Assembly (NCBI RefSeq): GCF_023184515.1
Contig: NZ_JAAHBP010000021.1
Span: 124,001 to 188,000, forward strand
DNA from: Streptomyces sp. D2-8
GTDB lineage: Bacteria; Actinomycetota; Actinomycetes; Streptomycetales; Streptomycetaceae
Direction of reading: 5' to 3'
Length of the DNA: 64,000 nucleotides
The stretch's first letter is position 1. Every line of letters begins with the position of its first letter. This document shows positions 1 through 7,721 of the stretch, in pieces. The position numbers and the translations under genes were made by a program. The notes under the pieces were generated by a model. That model was given only the letters and a program-made list of their open reading frames with translations. It was not told the origin of the DNA and searched no databases.

Positions 1-59
1 GGTCGGGTCACCTGGGGTTCAGGGGTGCCTGCGGTCCTCCGGGCGACCGCCGGCGGGTC

Positions 60-644
60 TCACGCGTGGCGGTGCGTCCACTCCGGTTCCGTACGGGCCC
101 ATGCCCGGTCCCACTCGGCCATCCGCCGGCGCAGCGCCACCCGGCGTACGAGGGAATGGCCGAAGAGCACCACGAGCACCGCACCGCCCGCGGCGCAGGT
201 ACCGATCGTGAGGGTGTGCTGCCAGACCGCCGACTCGTCCACCGGCGGCGTCACACTCCGCCCCTGGCTGTCGAACCAGACGTCCACGGTCTCGCCCCGC
301 CGGGTGTCCGAGGGAACCCGGGCCGTCGCGGTGCGCGTGCCTTGCCCCGGTTCCGTCCAGCGCACGGTCGCCCGGTACACGTGCTGCCCGCCGGCCTGCA
401 CCGACGGCAGCGAGTCGCCCTTCCTGCCGACCACCTCGGCCCGGACGCGATGCCGCTCGGCCCGCTGCTCCAGCGACACCGAGTTGGCCTCGCCATGGGC
501 CCACCGGGCGGCGGCCGCCCCCGCCAGGGGCGCACCCACCAGGATGAGGACGGCGGCCACCAGTACCGTCCACGCCTCGACGACATCCGACCGGCGCCGC
601 AGCGGACTGCGCCGCCAACGCCAGCCGCGCACCCGGGTTCGCAT
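60..644 (-). CDS. Rv1733c-type two-helix membrane protein
   Basis: The 194-residue product has an Arg-rich N-terminus, a membrane helix at about residues 21-47, an extracytoplasmic domain of about 90 residues, a second helix at about 138-162 and a basic, Trp-rich tail. This is the layout of the Rv1733c family, whose M. tuberculosis member belongs to the DosR dormancy regulon; its molecular role is unknown. I chose the ATG at 644 because GAGGAGG lies 5 bases upstream; a GTG two codons earlier overlaps that ribosome binding site. A second family member lies at 41079-41696. A 15-bp GGGCC-N5-GGCCC inverted repeat (674-688) sits just upstream and resembles the island palindromes with one extra central base. 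The family call is from architecture and composition. Confidence 0.75.
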   Translation of the reverse strand: MRTRVRGWRWRRSPLRRRSDVVEAWTVLVAAVLILVGAPLAGAAAARWAHGEANSVSLEQRAERHRVRAEVVGRKGDSLPSVQAGGQHVYRATVRWTEPGQGTRTATARVPSDTRRGETVDVWFDSQGRSVTPPVDESAVWQHTLTIGTCAAGGAVLVVLFGHSLVRRVALRRRMAEWDRAWARTEPEWTHRHA

Positions 645-737
645 GTCCACCTCCTCGCCGTCACCGCGGCCGAGGGCCGGAGCGGCCCGCCGAAATCCTC
701 CGGCTGGGTGCCCGGCGCGACCGCGGTGAAACCGGGG

Positions 738-1485
738 TCAGCCGAAACGCTCGATGCGGATCCGGTCCACCGGCTGACCGGCCGTCACGAGGAGCCGGGA
801 GGCATGCTCGGCAAAGGAGTTGGAGCCGCACACATAGGCCTCCCACCCACCGGAAGGCTGCTCGGCGAGGAGTGGCACCACATGTGCGGCGGCCATACGT
901 CCGACCGCCACACCCTCCGGCGCGGACCGGGTGAAGACGGGTGTTGTCTCCGCACCCAACTCACGGGCGTAGATGAGCTCCTCGGGGCTGCGCGCGGACA
1001 CCACCAGCCGCAGCGGCACGGACAGGTTCCGTGCCCGGTGGTGCCGGATCATCGACATCAGCGGTACGACGCCGGAGCCGGCGCCGACGAGCAGCGCGGG
1101 CCGGTCGCCCGGCCAGGCGAAGAAGCCGCTCACCGGGCCCCGCACCTCGACGCGGTCGCCGGGCCGGGCGACCGTGTGGAACCAGCCCGAGACCTCGCCG
1201 CCCTCGACGTGATCCAGGGTCAGCTCGACCTGCCCGGAGTCGTCCGGCGCGGACGCGATCGAGTAGTGCCGCTGGGCCGCGTAGCCGTCCTCGGCGGTCA
1301 GCCGCACCATCAGGTGCTGGCCGGGCAGATGCCCCGGCCAGCCGGGCACGGCGAGCCGGAAGGTGGCGACGCGCGGGGTCTCGAGGCGGATCTCGGTGAC
1401 CGTCGCGGTCTGCCACTCGGACGCGGCCTGCTCGCTCACGGCGATGCGCCCGGGCACGGCGAGCCGTGTCGGGGGCACGAAGGTC

Positions 1486-1493
<8 letters not shown>
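738..1493 (-). CDS. FAD/NAD(P)-binding ferredoxin-reductase-type oxidoreductase
   Basis: The 251-residue protein has a ferredoxin-NADP reductase fold. An FAD-binding beta barrel includes the RHYS motif, followed by a nucleotide-binding half with the glycine-rich VGAGSGVVP loop and a C-terminal VCGS motif. No 2Fe-2S domain follows, so it should carry electrons through flavin alone. Its start overlaps the stop of the upstream molybdoenzyme gene by 8 bases, so the two are translationally coupled and probably form an electron-transfer pair. The physiological acceptor and substrate are not evident. Confidence is high for the family and low for the exact reaction. Confidence 0.85.
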
Positions 1494-2091
<598 letters not shown>

Positions 2092-2143
2092 GCGGGGGTG
2101 CCTCCGGGCCGGCCCGACGGTGCCCGCCGGACCGGGTGATCAG

Positions 2144-2614
2144 TTATTGCCTATTCAACGGTACGTGCAGTGCGGCCCGGTCCTGCCGGCCGGGGCCGCG
2201 CCAGGCGTTGTAGCGCTCGAGGTACTCGGCGAACCGCGTCAGGTCCTCCGCCGGCCAGTGCGCCAGGCGCTCCCGGAACGCCGCCCGGCGGCTCTCGGTG
2301 ACCTGGGCCAGGATGTGCCGCCCGGCCTGCGTCAGATGCAGCACGTGGACGCGCTGGTCCGCCGCGTCGGGGCGGCGCTCGATGAGACCGTCGCGCTCCA
2401 GGGCGGCCACCTGGCGGCTGACGGTGGACTTGTCCAGGGCGTAGTGGGCGGCCAGGTCGGTGGCCCGGCACCCGCCGCTCTCCTCCAGATGCCCCAGCAG
2501 CGTGTACGACACCAGCGACAGCTCGGGGTGCATCCGGCCCGCCGCGGCCCGGGCACGGCGGGCGAAGACCGTCATCTCCCGCTGGATGGTCTCCACGGCG
2601 TCGGCGGTGTGCAC
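2144..2614 (-). CDS. MarR family transcriptional regulator
   Basis: The protein has about 156 residues and a winged-helix MarR fold: N-terminal helices, an HTH around 'ATDLAAHYALDKSTVSRQVAALE', then a wing with 'RRPDAADQRVHVL'. I chose the GTG at 2614 because GAGGGAGG precedes it by 4 bases; the longer frame to 2674 would run through the palindromic region at 2656-2672. The gene lies directly upstream of the molybdoenzyme/flavin reductase operon on the same strand, separated by 52 bases, suggesting local control. MarR proteins usually bind phenolic or oxidative ligands; none can be named here. Confidence 0.85.
   Translation of the reverse strand: MHTADAVETIQREMTVFARRARAAAGRMHPELSLVSYTLLGHLEESGGCRATDLAAHYALDKSTVSRQVAALERDGLIERRPDAADQRVHVLHLTQAGRHILAQVTESRRAAFRERLAHWPAEDLTRFAEYLERYNAWRGPGRQDRAALHVPLNRQ
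2147..2158. promoter_or_regulatory. Candidate MarR operator (site 1)
   Basis: TTGCCTATTCAA overlaps the last codons of the MarR gene, upstream of the molybdoenzyme operon. Read on the minus strand it is TTGAATAGGCAA, close to the element at 2658-2670 upstream of the MarR gene itself. Two similar TTG-nATAG-CAA elements flanking a MarR gene are consistent with autoregulation plus control of the neighbouring operon; this is inference. Confidence 0.4.
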
Positions 2615-2655
2615 GGGACCTCCCTCACCACGATGCTGCTCGGCTCCCCCTCCAT

Positions 2656-2672
2656 GGTTGCATAGCCCAACC
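2656..2672. promoter_or_regulatory. Candidate MarR operator (site 2)
   Basis: GGTTGCATAGCCCAACC is an inverted repeat (GGTTG/CAACC, 7-base centre) located 42-58 bases upstream of the chosen MarR start. On the minus strand it includes TATGCA, which could serve as a -10 element, so binding would block MarR transcription. It shares the TTG-nATAG-CAA pattern with 2147-2158. Confidence 0.4.
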
Positions 2673-2792
2673 ACTCGACCCGAGGGCGGTCACGATCGCC
2701 GTACCGGCCGGCCGGGCCGTCGGGTAGGGTTGCCGTCCGGTCGGGGAGGGACCCGGCCGCCGGAAGCCGAGGAGGTGAGACCCATTACCGCT

Positions 2793-2843
2793 ATGTCAGT
2801 TCGGGTGCTCTCCTCTCGATGTCGCGCGGATCGCCGGTCGTAG
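2793..2843 (+). CDS. 16-residue leader peptide (uORF)
   Basis: A short frame starts with ATG at 2793 and stops with TAG at 2841-2843, encoding MSVRVLSSRCRADRRS. A strong GGAGGTGAG lies at 2771-2779, about 13 bases upstream, longer than ideal spacing. The peptide carries Arg-Cys-Arg, the R/K-X-R/K pattern known to stall macrolide-bound ribosomes, and ends inside the first stem of a hairpin series preceding a methyltransferase gene. Its position, size and overlap with the hairpin resemble erm-type regulatory leaders. No expression evidence is available, so this is a prediction from arrangement. Confidence 0.5.
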   Translation: MSVRVLSSRCRADRRS

Positions 2844-2878
2844 GCGATCGCCGGAGCGCCCTTCGGTTTTCCGAAAGG
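2829..2878 (+). promoter_or_regulatory. Putative translation attenuator with alternative hairpins
   Basis: Four segments can pair in two ways. Segment 1, GATCGCC (2829-2835), pairs perfectly with GGCGATC (2843-2849). CCCTTCGG (2859-2866) pairs with CCGAAAGG (2871-2878) around a TTTT loop, hiding the AAAGG that is the only visible ribosome binding site for the ATG at 2891. Alternatively CCGGAG (2851-2856) pairs with CTTCGG (2861-2866), which would free AAAGG. The leader stop codon lies at the first stem, so a ribosome held on the leader would favour the open form. Base pairing is seen directly; function is inferred. Confidence 0.5.
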
Positions 2879-2890
2879 CTCTGGGCTTCC

Positions 2891-3712
2891 ATGCCGTCTG
2901 TGTCTGCCGTCCCTTCTTCCACGCCGTCGTCCCGTGACTCCGTCGTCGCCGCCCTGCGCTCCGCGGGGTGCGTCTTCGCCGAGGACGAGGCCGCCTTGAT
3001 CCTCGCCACCGCGCGCACCCCGGCCGAGGCCGCGGCCATGGTCGAGCGCCGCGTCGCGGGCCTGCCCCTCGAACTCGTCGTCGGCTGGGCCGAGTTCCGT
3101 GGCCTGCGCATCGCCGTCGCCCCAGGCGTCTTCGTACCCCGCCGGCGCACCGAGTTCCTGGTGGATCAGGCCCTGGAGCGGGCGCCCCGGGCCACCGTCG
3201 TCGTGGATCTGTGCTGCGGCTCGGGTGCCGTGGGAGCGGCGCTGGCCGCGGCACTCGGCCGCGTCGAACTGCACGCCGCCGACATCGATCCGGCCGCCGT
3301 GCGGTGCGCCCGCGGCAACATCGCCGCCGTCGGAGGCCAGGTCCACCAGGGCGACCTGTTCGAGGCGCTGCCCGCCGCGCTGCGCGGCCGCGTCGGCATC
3401 CTCGCGGCCAACGTGCCGTACGTGCCGAGCGACGAGATCGGCCTGCTGCCCCAGGAGGCCCGTGACCACGAGCCGCTGGTCGCCCTCGACGGCGGCACGG
3501 ACGGACTGGACGTCCTGCGCCGGGTCGCGGCAGAGGCGCCCGGCTGGCTCGCCCCCGGCGGCTGCGTCCTGGTGGAGACGAGCCGGCATCAGGCCCCGAC
3601 CGCCGTCGACGCCTTCGAACGCAACGGCCTGGCGACACGGCTGGCCGTGTCGGAGGAGCTGTACGCCCACGTGGTGGTCGGCGTCGGGCGCCCTGGGCCG
3701 GACACGGCCTAG
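2891..3712 (+). CDS. PrmC/HemK-related protein N5-glutamine methyltransferase
   Basis: The 273-residue SAM-dependent methyltransferase has motif I DLCCGSGAVG near residue 106 and NVPY at residue 174. In PrmC and PrmB this catalytic motif is NPPY; the N-[V/A/T]-P-Y variant marks a separate related family (TIGR03704) whose protein substrate is unknown. The N-terminal helical region is short compared with PrmC. I prefer the ATG at 2891 over 2819 because 2819 overlaps the leader peptide and has no ribosome binding site, while AAAGG lies 12 bases before 2891, though inside a predicted hairpin. Stop at 3710-3712. It converges on the phosphatase gene. A ribosomal or release-factor target is plausible from the family. 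Confidence 0.8.
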   Translation: MPSVSAVPSSTPSSRDSVVAALRSAGCVFAEDEAALILATARTPAEAAAMVERRVAGLPLELVVGWAEFRGLRIAVAPGVFVPRRRTEFLVDQALERAPRATVVVDLCCGSGAVGAALAAALGRVELHAADIDPAAVRCARGNIAAVGGQVHQGDLFEALPAALRGRVGILAANVPYVPSDEIGLLPQEARDHEPLVALDGGTDGLDVLRRVAAEAPGWLAPGGCVLVETSRHQAPTAVDAFERNGLATRLAVSEELYAHVVVGVGRPGPDTA

Positions 3713-3720
3713 GGTCCCTC

Positions 3721-3752
3721 AGGCCCTCAGGCCCTCAGGCCCTCAGGCCCTC
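3721..3752. repeat. Four tandem copies of AGGCCCTC
   Basis: The octamer AGGCCCTC is repeated four times without interruption, with a degenerate half-copy before it. It fills the 38-base gap between two convergent genes and covers the TGA of the minus-strand phosphatase (3751-3753). It looks like a slippage-prone microsatellite; copy number may vary among strains. It is too GC-rich and irregular to be called a terminator. Confidence 0.8.
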
Positions 3753-5829
3753 AGTCTGGCACCGTCGCCCGCGCGATGAGCAGCGCCACGTCGTCGAAGT
3801 TGTCCGGCTCGTGCAGCGTGCGCAGCAGCAGGTCGCAGACGTCCTCCAGCGGCCGGTCGGGTCCCTCGAGCAGCGACAGCAGCGTGTCGAGCCGCTCGTC
3901 GAGCGGGTCGCGCCGCGTCTCGACCAGGCCGTCGGTGTAGAACACCAGCCGGTCGCCGGGCTCGAGGTCGACGGTGGTGGTGGAGAAGGCGACACCGCCC
4001 ACGCCGAGCGGCACCCCGGTCGGCAGGTCGAGCAACTCCGGCGGCCGGCCGGCCCGGAGGCGCACCGGCGGCAGATGCCCGGCGTTGGCGATCCGGCACT
4101 GCCGCAGATGCGGATCGTGAACGGCGTAGACGCAGGTGGCGATGGCCTGCTCGAGGCCCGCGGTGATCTTGTCGAGGTGCTCCAGGAGCACGTTCGGATC
4201 GAGGTCGAGGGAGGCGAGGGTGTTGGTCGCCGTACGCAGCCGCCCCATGGTCGCCGCCGCGGGGATGCCGCTGCCCATCACATCGCCCACGACGAGCGCC
4301 GTCTGGCCGCCGTCCAGCGGGATCACGTCGAACCAGTCGCCGCCGACCTCGCTCGTGGCCCCGGCCGGCTGGTAGCGGGAGGCGACCTCCAGCCCTCCCG
4401 TCACCGGAGGGTGGCTGGGCAGCAGGCTGCGCTGGAGGGTGAGCGCGGTATCGCGGGCGCTCTGGTACCAGCGCGCGTTGTCGATCTGCACGGCGGCCCG
4501 GGCGGCCAGCTCGCGCGCCAGCAGCAGGTCGTCCTCGCCGAACGGCAGCGGATTGCGGGTCCGCTTGAGGTCCAGGGCCCCCAGCACCTCGCCGCGCGCG
4601 ATCAGCGGCACCGCCAGATAGGAGTGCACCCCGGCCCGGCCCAGCAGCTCGGCCGCCTCCGGAGAGCGGGCGATGTGCGCCAGGTCCTCGTCCTTGACCT
4701 CCGGCAGCATCACGGGGCTCGCCGTGCGCACGCATTGCGTGACGAGCCGGTCGGGGGCGTACCGGGCGACCTGCCCGGGCGGGTCGGCCGCCTCCAGCGC
4801 CTCGACGGAGTCGTACCCCTGGACCGCCAGCGCGCGGATCACGGCCGACTCGGCGGGGCCCAGGCTGGTGCGCCGGCCCTGCACCACCGCGTCCAGCAGG
4901 TCGACGGCCGCGATGTCGGCGAGCTCCGGCACGGCCACCTCGGCCAGCTCACGGGCCGTGCGGTCCAGGTCCAGCGTGGTGCCGATCCGGCCCGAGGCGT
5001 CGGCGATCAGAGCCAGCCGCCGCCGCGCGGCCTCGGCCTCGATGCCCGCCCGGTACTGCTCGGTGACGTCGACGATCGAGACGGCCACGCCCAGCACGGT
5101 CCCGAAGGCGTTCTCCAGCCGGTACAGCGAGATCGACCAGGCGTGGTCCTGGTGCGGGTCGGCGGGGGTGCGGCCGATCGTGGACTGGTCGACGACCGGC
5201 GTGCCCGTCTGCAGCACCCGGCGCGTCGCGGCCTCCAGGGCGTCGACGTCCATCTGCGGCACCACCTCGCGGACCGTGCGGCCCAGGTGTTCCTCGGCCG
5301 GTACGCCGTTGATCTCCTCCAGCGCCGCGTTGACCGAGACGTACCGCAGCTCGGTGTCCAGCACGGCCAGCCCGGTCGGGGACTGCGCGATCATCCGCGT
5401 CGACAGCGCCACCTCCCGCTCCAGCCGGTGCACGGTCGTCTGGTCGGCGCACAGCCCCAGCGCGTAGACGTCGCCCTGGTCGTCCAGCAGCCGCATGTTG
5501 CGGAACTCCACGAGGCGGGTGCCGCCGTCCTTGCGGCGGACCGGGAAGGCCCCCGCCCAGCTCTGCCCGGTGTCCATGACGTCGGCGAACAGCTTGACCA
5601 CGAGGTCGACGTGCTGCTCGTGGACCATGATCCGGGCGGCGTACTCCCCGAGCGCCTCCCGCGCCTCGTACCCGAACAGTTCCTCGGCCTGCGGGCTCCA
5701 CAGCACGATGCGGCCCTCGGCGTCCAGGACCACCGAGGCCACGCGCAGCACGTCGAGAAGCCCGCTGGGGCGCGCCGACCCGCGCACCGGACCGTCGCCC
5801 TCGGACTCGGGAGACCCGGCTGCACTCAT
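3751..5829 (-). CDS. PAS-PAS-GAF-SpoIIE (PP2C) serine phosphatase
   Basis: The 692-residue cytoplasmic signalling protein has PAS domains at about residues 27-135 and 145-265, a GAF domain at about 285-450 and a SpoIIE-type PP2C phosphatase at about 475-690. Metal-binding aspartates are visible in GGDWFD, VVGDVMGSG and the C-terminal NFDDVALL. There is no RsbW-like kinase domain, which many Streptomyces homologues carry. Such enzymes dephosphorylate anti-sigma-factor antagonists and so tune sigma-B-like stress responses; the partner is not in this window. No transmembrane segment is seen, so the signal is probably sensed in the cytoplasm through PAS or GAF ligands. Confidence 0.9.
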   Translation of the reverse strand: MSAAGSPESEGDGPVRGSARPSGLLDVLRVASVVLDAEGRIVLWSPQAEELFGYEAREALGEYAARIMVHEQHVDLVVKLFADVMDTGQSWAGAFPVRRKDGGTRLVEFRNMRLLDDQGDVYALGLCADQTTVHRLEREVALSTRMIAQSPTGLAVLDTELRYVSVNAALEEINGVPAEEHLGRTVREVVPQMDVDALEAATRRVLQTGTPVVDQSTIGRTPADPHQDHAWSISLYRLENAFGTVLGVAVSIVDVTEQYRAGIEAEAARRRLALIADASGRIGTTLDLDRTARELAEVAVPELADIAAVDLLDAVVQGRRTSLGPAESAVIRALAVQGYDSVEALEAADPPGQVARYAPDRLVTQCVRTASPVMLPEVKDEDLAHIARSPEAAELLGRAGVHSYLAVPLIARGEVLGALDLKRTRNPLPFGEDDLLLARELAARAAVQIDNARWYQSARDTALTLQRSLLPSHPPVTGGLEVASRYQPAGATSEVGGDWFDVIPLDGGQTALVVGDVMGSGIPAAATMGRLRTATNTLASLDLDPNVLLEHLDKITAGLEQAIATCVYAVHDPHLRQCRIANAGHLPPVRLRAGRPPELLDLPTGVPLGVGGVAFSTTTVDLEPGDRLVFYTDGLVETRRDPLDERLDTLLSLLEGPDRPLEDVCDLLLRTLHEPDNFDDVALLIARATVPD

Positions 5830-5945
5830 CCCACGCCCCGCCTTCGCCGTCCTCGCGGCACGCCGTCGTGTGCCGACACCCCATCTTCTACCGCGCGGAG
5901 CCGTTCCCGAAGGCCCCTTCCGTCACCTTCCACCATCTCCCAACA

Positions 5946-5962
5946 CGGGGCGGTCCGCCCCG
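5946..5962. promoter_or_regulatory. 17-bp perfect palindrome in divergent intergenic region
   Basis: CGGGGCGG-T-CCGCCCCG lies in the 243-bp gap between the divergently read phosphatase (start 5829) and the small hypothetical gene (start 6073). A perfect dyad with a single central base between divergent genes suggests a dimeric repressor site; it could also form a hairpin in RNA. No regulator is assigned. I see nothing else distinctive in this gap. Confidence 0.35.
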
Positions 5963-6072
5963 CAAACCCGTCACCGGGAGAAGGACACCGCCGGTAGTGC
6001 TCACCGGAAGGTGGTGCTTTGCTGGGGTAGGGGCGGATACGGCATCCGGTGGCCACGAGAGGAGCGCTCACG

Positions 6073-6447
6073 ATGGTGATGAACCAGGAGCGACCGCACC
6101 CCCACTCCGTCTCGGTGGAGATCAGCGGGTGCAGCAAGCAGGACGCCCGGATCGTGTTCGACGCACTGTGCTCCTGCTTCGAGTCCGACCGGTGCGCCGA
6201 CGACGTGCCCGAGGAACTGCACGCGACGCGCCCGACCGTATGGCTCGGCACCTACGACGTCGCCGACGAGCACGAGGGCGCCCGGCCGGTGCACCTGTCG
6301 TCCTCCGTCGACGCCGACCTGCACGGCGGCTACTGGGCGATCGAACGGCTGCGCACCACCCTGGATGAGCTGTTCGACGTGCACGACCTGAGTACGGTCT
6401 CCGGCGACCAGGAGAAGGAACTGCACGTGCGTCTGGAGAGCCGGTGA
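6073..6447 (+). CDS. Hypothetical 124-residue protein
   Basis: I do not recognise a functional family. The protein is soluble and acidic, without signal peptide or membrane helix, and contains three cysteines close together (CSKQ, CSCFES and DRCADD) in its N-terminal third. The C-terminal half is a mixed alpha/beta sequence. I chose the ATG at 6073 because GAGAGGAG ends 9 bases upstream; the in-frame ATG at 6049 has no such site. It is read divergently from the phosphatase and converges on the M20 peptidase gene, which ends 7 bases away. It is probably a conserved Streptomyces protein of unknown role. Confidence 0.65.
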   Translation: MVMNQERPHPHSVSVEISGCSKQDARIVFDALCSCFESDRCADDVPEELHATRPTVWLGTYDVADEHEGARPVHLSSSVDADLHGGYWAIERLRTTLDELFDVHDLSTVSGDQEKELHVRLESR

Positions 6448-6454
6448 CCGCCCT

Positions 6455-7624
6455 TCACCCCGTCAGCAAATCGAGGACGGCCCGCCGGTAGACGGTGTGC
6501 ACCACGGGCAGGTCCGCCAGGTGCACGAGTTCGTCCACGCCGTGCAGCCCCTCGTACGGCAGGCCGAAGCCGGCCGTGGCCGGGATGCCCTCGGCCGCCA
6601 GGAGGTTGCCGATGTTCGACGGGCCCGCCGTCTTGGCCCGTACCCGCAGCCCCTGCCCGGCAGCGGCGCCCAGCAGGGCCGCCGCCGGCTGCTCGCCCTC
6701 CGCCAGCCGGTAGGGCGGCCAGGACGCCACGGCCGTGACCTCGGTCGGCCGCGGGGCGGGCAGCGCCGCGTCCAGCCCGGTCACCGCCGCCCGGACCAGG
6801 TCCTCGGCGGCGCGGGCGCCGAAGCCCGGCGTGGTGCGCACGTCCACGCCGATCTCGCACCGGTCGGGGACGACGGAGAAGCCCTCACCGCCGTGGCAGT
6901 ACGTCACCGTCAGCTTCGGCGGCAGCGGGAACTCCCCGCTCACCCCGGGCAGCGGGCCCGTGTCCAGCAGCCGTACGAGATGCGCCGCCCGCGACACCGC
7001 ACCGACCACCGTCCGGCGCGACCCGGAGTGCCCTGACGTCCCGTGCACGGAGATCCTGGCCCGCCACAGCCCGCGCCCGCCGACCACGACCTCGTCGAGA
7101 CCCGGGTAGCCGATCATCATCCCGGCCGGGCGGACCGCGTCCGGGTCGGCGAGATACGCCCGGGCACCCCCGAAGCCGCCCGTGTGCTCATCGGCGTCGA
7201 GCAGCACCGCGAGCCCGCCGCGCAGCTCGCCCGCCCGGCCGTGCAGCTCGGCCGCGATGTGGCAGAACAGGGCGGCGGCGAGCTTGGAGTCGGCCGCGCC
7301 CCGGCCCCGGAGCCGGCCGTCGACGACGTCCCCGGCGGCGGGCGGGAAGGACCAGGCCGACTCGTCACCGTACGGCGCGGTGTCCACGCAGGCGTCCAGC
7401 GCCCACCAGGGCCCGGGCCGGCCGCCGGCGATCTCCACCAGCAGCGCGACCGGGCGGCGGGCGTCGTCGTGCTGCCGGCGGTACGGCAGCCCGCGGCCGG
7501 TGAGCCAGTCCTCCAGAACCCCCAGCACGGGCTCGTGGTCGTCGAGGCCGGCCCGGCTCGGGCAGCGGATCAGTGCACCCGCGAGGTCCACCACGGCGGA
7601 GAGCCGCCCAAGGTCCCTGGTCAT
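6455..7624 (-). CDS. M20 family metallopeptidase/deacylase
   Basis: The protein has about 389 residues and belongs to the M20/ArgE/DapE family of dinuclear metal hydrolases, with an inserted dimerisation domain (about residues 180-290, starting at 'GRGLWRARISVHGTSGHSG'). Metal-site motifs are divergent: the usual GHxDVVP is replaced by 'DACVDTAPYG', 'GRGAADSK' matches GRGxxDxK, and the usual EE pair appears as 'DADEHTGG'. Substrate is therefore uncertain. I chose the ATG at 7624; upstream sequence contains the palindrome at 7652-7665. The gene is divergent from the fadH-like gene and probably shares its regulator. Confidence 0.8.
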   Translation of the reverse strand: MTRDLGRLSAVVDLAGALIRCPSRAGLDDHEPVLGVLEDWLTGRGLPYRRQHDDARRPVALLVEIAGGRPGPWWALDACVDTAPYGDESAWSFPPAAGDVVDGRLRGRGAADSKLAAALFCHIAAELHGRAGELRGGLAVLLDADEHTGGFGGARAYLADPDAVRPAGMMIGYPGLDEVVVGGRGLWRARISVHGTSGHSGSRRTVVGAVSRAAHLVRLLDTGPLPGVSGEFPLPPKLTVTYCHGGEGFSVVPDRCEIGVDVRTTPGFGARAAEDLVRAAVTGLDAALPAPRPTEVTAVASWPPYRLAEGEQPAAALLGAAAGQGLRVRAKTAGPSNIGNLLAAEGIPATAGFGLPYEGLHGVDELVHLADLPVVHTVYRRAVLDLLTG

Positions 7625-7648
7625 GGCCCTACTGTGCCCTCCATCACC

Positions 7649-7690
7649 TTGTGCAACTAGTTGCATAAACCCTCGGTAGTCCTCTACAAC
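7649..7690. promoter_or_regulatory. Divergent promoter with 14-bp operator palindrome
   Basis: TGCAACTAGTTGCA (7652-7665) is a perfect palindrome, extended outward by TT and AA after one mismatch. On the plus strand TTGCAT (7661-7666) and TACAAC (7685-7690), 18 bases apart, could be -35/-10 for the reductase gene. On the minus strand TTGTAG and TATGCA, 16 bases apart, could serve the M20 gene. The palindrome overlaps one element of each, so one repressor could silence both genes. The PadR protein encoded at 9766 is the obvious candidate; this is inference. Confidence 0.5.
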
Positions 7691-7721
7691 TACAGGCACG
7701 ACACCGCGCACGGAGGGCCCG

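Noticed and set aside
2720..2790. SAM or cobalamin riboswitch upstream of the methyltransferase
   Set aside because: The sequence lacks the conserved cores of these riboswitch classes. The leader peptide and hairpin arrangement explains the region better.
3721..3752. CRISPR-like array
   Set aside because: The repeats are only 8 bases with no spacers, so this is a simple tandem repeat.
3811..5997. Long plus-strand open frame opposite the PAS/GAF phosphatase
   Set aside because: It is the antisense shadow of a strongly supported gene. No domain, no ribosome binding site and a His/Gln/Arg-rich composition typical of antisense frames in high-GC DNA.
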